Assembly: GCA_046302815.1 (NCBI GenBank)
Contig: JBKCHO010000080.1
Location: forward strand, 1 to 28,892
Origin: JALRAP01 sp046302815
Lineage (GTDB): Bacteria; Bacteroidota; Bacteroidia; AKYH767-A; OLB10
DNA: 28,892 nucleotides
Direction of reading: 5' to 3'
The notes under the pieces are model-generated. The model was not told the DNA's origin. It searched no databases and was given only the letters and a program-made list of their open reading frames with translations. A program made the translations under genes and the position numbers. The number at the start of each line of letters is the position of its first letter. Position 1 is the first letter of the stretch. Below are positions 25,135 through 28,892 of this stretch, in pieces.

Positions 25135-25674
25135 ATGGTTGATAACGGGAATATCGAAGGCTACTACAGGCTAGGAGCTTTTACCCGAACCCATGGTGTC
25201 CGTGGAAACTTGGTTCTTCTCTTGGATGTAGACAATCCAGATCGCTACAAGAAAACAAAGGCCGTTTACCTACAAGTGAACGGCCTTCTTGTTAAACATG
25301 AAATCACAACGGTTAGCATCTCTGGAAAAAACGCTATCGTCCATTTAAAAGGAGTGGAAACCGTTGAAAGCGCCGCAGATTTTGTTAAAAAAGATCTTTT
25401 CCTACCAATAAACGAACTCCCCAAACTTTCCGGAAATCAAGTTTATTTCCATGAAGCTATCGGTATGAATGTCGTGGACTCAACCTACGGTGAAATTGGT
25501 AAAATAATGAAAATCATGGATTTACCAGTTCAACCTATAGCAGTGGTTCAATATGGAGAGGGTGAGTTGCTTTTCCCCTTTTTGACTCAGTTCATCGCAA
25601 AAGTGGATAGAGCCAATGGAATATTATATGTAGATCTTCCAGATGGTTTGGTAGATATTTACCGAGATAAGTAG
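25135..25674 (+). CDS. rimM: Ribosome maturation factor RimM
   Basis: A 179-residue 30S assembly factor that acts on the 3' domain near S19. The N-terminal barrel begins YRLGAFTRTHGVRGNLVLL (11-29), the hallmark of RimM. The C-terminal PRC barrel runs from about 100 (YFHEAIGMNVVD, then GEIGKI) to the closing strand ILYVDLPDGLVDIY. The length is typical. It lies 24 bases after rpsP and is presumably co-transcribed with it, coupling S16 to its assembly factor. The usual downstream trmD is absent; a TrmN6-like methyltransferase gene follows instead. Confidence 0.95.
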   Translation: MVDNGNIEGYYRLGAFTRTHGVRGNLVLLLDVDNPDRYKKTKAVYLQVNGLLVKHEITTVSISGKNAIVHLKGVETVESAADFVKKDLFLPINELPKLSGNQVYFHEAIGMNVVDSTYGEIGKIMKIMDLPVQPIAVVQYGEGELLFPFLTQFIAKVDRANGILYVDLPDGLVDIYRDK

Positions 25675-25690
25675 GCTATTTATACATTTG
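25658..25690 (+). promoter_or_regulatory. Possible promoter for the TrmN6-like gene
   Basis: TTTA (25658-25661), a 21-base spacer and TACATTTG (25683-25690) give a perfect -7 and a one-mismatch -33, starting at the very end of rimM. It would allow expression independent of rpsP-rimM. Confidence 0.55.
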
Positions 25691-25713
25691 CCATAAGGGG
25701 TGTCCACTTACTT

Positions 25714-26430
25714 ATGTCGCACAGTGTTTTTCATTTTCGGCATTTCACAGTCCACCAGGACAAGTGTGCCATGAAAGTTGGTACAGATGGTGTATTGCTT
25801 GGAGCGTGGGTTTTAGTACATCAGGCTCGACAAATCTTAGACATTGGAACTGGCACCGGATTGATAGCATTGATGATGGCACAAAAATCAGATGATGCTA
25901 CTATTGATGCCATTGAAATCGATGAAAACGCAGCCTTGCAAGCCACTGAGAACTTTCAAATGTCAGATTGGTCAAAACGACTTCATTCAATCCAAACATC
26001 GATTCAATCCTTTTCAACCAGTACATCCAAAAAATATGATTTGATAGTAAGCAATCCGCCCTATTTCATGGGTGCCCACCCTGCACCCATTGAAGCCAGA
26101 AATGTGGCTAGGCACATGGATGAGCATTTATCTATTGAAGAATTAGTAGACTGTGTTAAAACATTGCTTGCTGATGGAGGGCGATTCTGTACGATTTTAC
26201 CTCAAGTGGAGGGAGCTCGGTTCCTGCTTTATGCCAAACAAAATGGATTGTATCCATCGCGAATTACAAGAGTAATTACGAAAACTGGAAAAACCGAGAA
26301 AAGGCTATTGATGGAATTTTCTAGAACGGAAAAGAAAACATTGGAGGATGACATCATCCTACAAGATGAATCGGGGCAATATACTACGGAGTACAGAGAA
26401 CTAACGACCGAATTTTATCCAGGAATGTAA
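25714..26430 (+). CDS. TrmN6-like tRNA1(Val) (adenine-37-N6)-methyltransferase
   Basis: A 238-residue class I SAM methyltransferase. Motif I DIGTGTG is at 43-49, the acidic ribose-binding residues are in IDAIEIDEN (64-72), and the catalytic NPPYF is at 114-118, the motif of N6-adenine or N-methyltransferases acting on nucleic acid or glutamine. The start (F-x-F-x2-F-x-V-x-Q-D-x3-MKVGTDGVLLGAW) is the YfiC/TrmN6 signature. It should methylate A37 of tRNA-Val. It lies 39 bases after rimM, so all three genes concern translation. The substrate is inferred from the family, not shown. Confidence 0.88.
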   Translation: MSHSVFHFRHFTVHQDKCAMKVGTDGVLLGAWVLVHQARQILDIGTGTGLIALMMAQKSDDATIDAIEIDENAALQATENFQMSDWSKRLHSIQTSIQSFSTSTSKKYDLIVSNPPYFMGAHPAPIEARNVARHMDEHLSIEELVDCVKTLLADGGRFCTILPQVEGARFLLYAKQNGLYPSRITRVITKTGKTEKRLLMEFSRTEKKTLEDDIILQDESGQYTTEYRELTTEFYPGM

Positions 26431-26434
26431 AAGG

Positions 26435-26448
26435 CGGCTTCATAGCCG
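26435..26448 (-). terminator. Short hairpin at the convergent gene ends
   Basis: On the minus strand CGGC (26448-26445) pairs with GCCG (26438-26435) around six bases; CC and then TTTT follow. It overlaps the last codons of the minus-strand gene. The 4-bp stem is short, so termination is uncertain. Confidence 0.35.
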
Positions 26449-27780
26449 GTCAGACTTTTCAATGAATTCTATCCCTTGGGCTTTTAGCTCTTTCAAAACA
26501 GGAATGTAAATTTCCTTTATGACTGGTATGTAAATCCCACCCCCCAATTGAATTGTGTCATCAAGAATCTTTAGAGCTGTAATACCAAGTGGCAATCCAA
26601 CTGTTTTTGCCATTGCCGTTTGAATAGGATCCTGACCTTTTACAACCAATGAGGAAGTAAGTCGCTCCCGAACACCATCCAACTCGTAAACAAACTCATG
26701 AAACATGACGATCATATCCTTGTCATCCGATTTCAAAGACCATTTTTGTTCTAATAGCTTTTGAAGGGCTTGGGCAGGAGTAGCATTTGTAATTCCTATG
26801 GGTTCATCGTCCAACACTCCGGTCCATGCAACCATGGATATCGCCTCGCCATCTGCGGGCAAACCGCAAAGGAATGCCACTTGATCCCTGAGGGTTTCAC
26901 CCTTGCATTTGGATGGCAAAAAAGAAGATACGAGCTCGGCGTATGTCATCGAATCAGAGTTCTTGATTCGCAAATGATCGTCCGTAAGCCCGAGTGTCAC
27001 AAAAACATTCCAAGCCCTACAATATCCTCGTTGACGGAGTGTACCTCTAATCAAATTGGGTATGCCATTCAAACCATATATTGATTCATAGGAGACCGAG
27101 TCCCTGTTCGCATAACCATCGAATGGACCGATTCCCTCCACATCGATTTGGACTATATCGGAAAAAATTCGACTATATGGAATATGTCTCTGCTTTCCAT
27201 CCGAAATGAAGGAGGCCGTAGATTGTCCAGCAAGAATCACATTTTTCGGATTCCAGGAAATTTTATAGCCCCATGGATTATCGTTGGATTCGGGCGCAAC
27301 CAAACCTCCGGTGTATGACCTGAAAGATTCAATAATAGATCCATGATTCGTAAGCCTATCGATAATTTCCATTGCAGACATATGATCAATTCCAGGATCA
27401 AGACCACATTCAGATATGACGATGGAACCAGAATCTACAGCCAACTGCTGCAATTCAGACACTTTTTGGGAAACATAAGATGCGCTTAAAAAATGCTTAC
27501 CAAAAGTGATGCAATCAGCAACCAACAAATGATGCATATCGGGAGGTAAAAGCGATATGATGACATCCGATTGAGAAATGATAGACTCTCTTGCGGCCGT
27601 ATCATTTACATTGAAATGGATACACTCCAAGCCGGGCTTGCCAACACATTTGGCTCTGGCTAATTCCAAGGAAGAATCGCCAACTACAACCAGGAATCCA
27701 TTTGAGGATGATTTGGATGATAAATAATCAATTAATGCAGATGAGGACCTGCCGGCACCGGCTAAAAATATTCGTTTCAT
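26440..27780 (-). CDS. Saccharopine dehydrogenase family protein
   Basis: A 446-residue NAD(P)-dependent enzyme of the saccharopine reductase (LYS9-like) family. The Rossmann loop is AGAGRSS (7-13), followed by the second-strand DSS. The middle holds the family segment ISECGLDPGIDHMSAM (about 122-137) and a stretch YTGGLVAPESNDNPWGYKISW. The C-terminus has the family's closing IYIPVLKELKAQGIEF. The enzyme either joins or splits saccharopine (lysine and 2-oxoglutarate / glutamate semialdehyde). With dapB present for lysine synthesis by the DAP route, a degradative role is the more likely, but carboxynorspermidine synthase-like relatives cannot be excluded. It is a single-gene unit convergent with the TrmN6-like gene; no lysine-degradation partner is in the window. 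Confidence 0.88.
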   Translation of the reverse strand: MKRIFLAGAGRSSSALIDYLSSKSSSNGFLVVVGDSSLELARAKCVGKPGLECIHFNVNDTAARESIISQSDVIISLLPPDMHHLLVADCITFGKHFLSASYVSQKVSELQQLAVDSGSIVISECGLDPGIDHMSAMEIIDRLTNHGSIIESFRSYTGGLVAPESNDNPWGYKISWNPKNVILAGQSTASFISDGKQRHIPYSRIFSDIVQIDVEGIGPFDGYANRDSVSYESIYGLNGIPNLIRGTLRQRGYCRAWNVFVTLGLTDDHLRIKNSDSMTYAELVSSFLPSKCKGETLRDQVAFLCGLPADGEAISMVAWTGVLDDEPIGITNATPAQALQKLLEQKWSLKSDDKDMIVMFHEFVYELDGVRERLTSSLVVKGQDPIQTAMAKTVGLPLGITALKILDDTIQLGGGIYIPVIKEIYIPVLKELKAQGIEFIEKSDRL

Positions 27781-27921
27781 GCGGGATTGTTGTCTGCGAA
27801 GTTACCATATGGATGGTATACTTTGTGAATTATGCTTATTTCAGAAAAAAAGGGGAAATTTGAAAAATACTTTATTATTTAATTACTAATCATCTTCTCA
27901 CACAACAAAATCCATAAAGAC

Positions 27922-28892
27922 ATGAGAAAAATAAGCGCCTTATTGCTTTGTTTATTATTTAACATGCTTGTTAGCGAAACTTACGGTCAAATTTCAAATG
28001 CCATACTATTTACTGAAAACGGCGAAAGATTTACAGCCATTCTGAATGGATTGAGGCAAAATGACAAGCCAGAAACCAATGTAAAAGTGACCAAATTGAA
28101 TGCCAATACATATAAGCTAAAAGTCATTTTTGAAGATGTTGCTTTAGGTCAGTCTAATTTCAACCTCTTTATAGAGCCAGGAACAGAAAGCACTTACATC
28201 ATCAAAAAAAACAAGAAAAACGAGTATGTTCTTCGATTATTGAGTTTCGTACCAATTGATCAAGCTCCACCCTCTCCTCCAACAACTGCAGTGGTGGTTT
28301 TCAATCCTACTGCACCAACTTACAATCCTACCACGACAGAGACAGTCGTGCAGCAAACGACGGTTACCACCACAAGCAACCCTCCAACTGGTGCCGGGGT
28401 TACCATGGGTGTCAATATCAATGAAACCAATGGTAGCGTTTCCATGAATGTATCCGCTTATGAAAATAACGGCGTGAATGCAACACAACAAACCACTATT
28501 ACCACCACCACTACTACTACCAATGCTGGTATATCCACAAATCAAGTTCAGCCAACCAACGCACCCCCAGCTCCAATTCAATATGTCCCGGGATACACAG
28601 GACCCATTGGTTGTCCAATGCCTATGCCCCCTTCCGAATTCGAAGGAATGAAAAAAACAATTTCTTCAAAATCTTTTGAAGACAGCAAGATGAGTATTGC
28701 CAAACAGGTAATAAATTCCAATTGTTTGACCTCACAACAAGTGAAGGAAGTGGTTTCGTTATTCACTTTTGAAGAAAACAAGCTTGAATTTGCCAAGTAT
28801 GCTTACACCAGAACCTATGATATATCCAATTACTACAAAATAAATGACGCCTTTACTTTTGAATCATCCATTGAGGAATTAAACGAGTATAT
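27922..28892 (+). CDS. Exported DUF4476 protein with Thr/Pro-rich linker (3' end missing)
   Basis: The frame is open from ATG 27922 to the window edge (323 codons seen). Residues 1-23 are a signal peptide (MRKISALLLCLLFNMLVSETYGQ). Residues 24-112 form a beta-rich N-terminal domain (ISNAILFTENGERFTAIL, then FNLFIEPGTESTYII). Residues 115-240 are a low-complexity linker rich in Thr, Pro and Asn, with two related blocks QQTTVTTT (144-151) and QQTTITTT (189-196). From about 243 the DUF4476 domain begins (SFEDSKMSIAKQVI, then CLTSQQVKEVV, then FTFEENKLEFAKYAY), cut at the edge. The function of DUF4476 is unknown; the layout suggests an envelope protein with a flexible spacer. It is divergent from the saccharopine dehydrogenase gene, 141 bases away. 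No convincing promoter found. Confidence 0.85.
   Translation, partial: MRKISALLLCLLFNMLVSETYGQISNAILFTENGERFTAILNGLRQNDKPETNVKVTKLNANTYKLKVIFEDVALGQSNFNLFIEPGTESTYIIKKNKKNEYVLRLLSFVPIDQAPPSPPTTAVVVFNPTAPTYNPTTTETVVQQTTVTTTSNPPTGAGVTMGVNINETNGSVSMNVSAYENNGVNATQQTTITTTTTTTNAGISTNQVQPTNAPPAPIQYVPGYTGPIGCPMPMPPSEFEGMKKTISSKSFEDSKMSIAKQVINSNCLTSQQVKEVVSLFTFEENKLEFAKYAYTRTYDISNYYKINDAFTFESSIEELNEY
28501..28521 (+). repeat. ACC/ACT codon run encoding seven Thr
   Basis: Three ACC, three ACT and one ACC codons in a row encode part of the linker of the DUF4476 protein. As a triplet repeat it can change length without shifting the frame. Confidence 0.7.

Noticed and set aside
28237..28581. Long open frame on the minus strand
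   Set aside because: It lies antisense to the Thr/Pro-rich linker of the DUF4476 gene; the Gly/Trp/Cys-rich product follows from reversed ACC/ACT codons. The plus frame has a signal peptide and a known domain.
1..28892. CRISPR arrays, insertion sequences, phage or toxin-antitoxin genes
   Set aside because: Looked for regularly spaced repeats, transposase or integrase motifs and small paired ORFs; none seen.

Overview
The window reads as core chromosome of a Bacteroidota bacterium, at roughly 40% G+C by eye. Three things point there. A secreted protein carries a C-terminal type IX secretion (Por) sorting domain. Several promoters fit the Bacteroidota consensus TTTG-N19-21-TAnnTTTG rather than the E. 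coli one. The gene neighbourhood parA-parB-DUF5683-dapB-lepB, with dnaE-trxA-DUF58 facing it, is typical of the phylum. Class or genus cannot be fixed from the sequence alone. I see no insertion sequence, phage, CRISPR array or toxin-antitoxin pair, and no compositional break suggesting recent transfer.

Layout. 1-656: the tail of an OmpA-domain protein, its terminator, and a TrmH-family RNA methyltransferase on the minus strand. 732-3377: mutS. 3405-3725: a promoter, tRNA-Gly(GCC), an intervening hairpin, tRNA-Leu(UAA) and a terminator. 3743-5320 (minus): a secreted delta-60-repeat protein with a T9SS tail. 5447-6151: a small potassium-channel-like protein. 6199-9785 (minus): rsmE, a DUF4159 protein and a prolyl oligopeptidase lipoprotein. 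9996-15398: seven tightly spaced genes behind one good promoter (UPF0173 hydrolase, unknown lipoprotein, parA, parB, DUF5683 membrane protein, dapB, lepB). 15408-20364 (minus): dnaE, trxA and a DUF58 protein. 20365-20853: the only gap above 300 bases; it holds a terminator-like hairpin with no obvious gene feeding it and an inverted repeat. 20854-24410: two exported peptidases (M61 with PDZ, then M14) that overlap as ATGA. 24577-26430: rpsP, rimM and a TrmN6-like methyltransferase. 26440-27780 (minus): a saccharopine dehydrogenase-family enzyme. 27922-28892: the 5' part of an exported DUF4476 protein that runs off the window.

How the genes fit together. Most are housekeeping: mismatch repair, replication, chromosome partition, ribosome and tRNA maturation, lysine/diaminopimelate synthesis, and signal-peptide processing. 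The accessory part is cell-envelope and peptide turnover: three exported peptidases, a T9SS cargo protein, lipoproteins and a DUF4476 protein. I found no convincing new multi-gene system. The points most worth a second look are the orphan terminator and inverted repeat upstream of dnaE, the repeated TAACCAATT motif in the rsmE/UPF0173 divergent region, the unknown lipoprotein embedded in the parAB operon, and the Thr-repeat DUF4476 protein.
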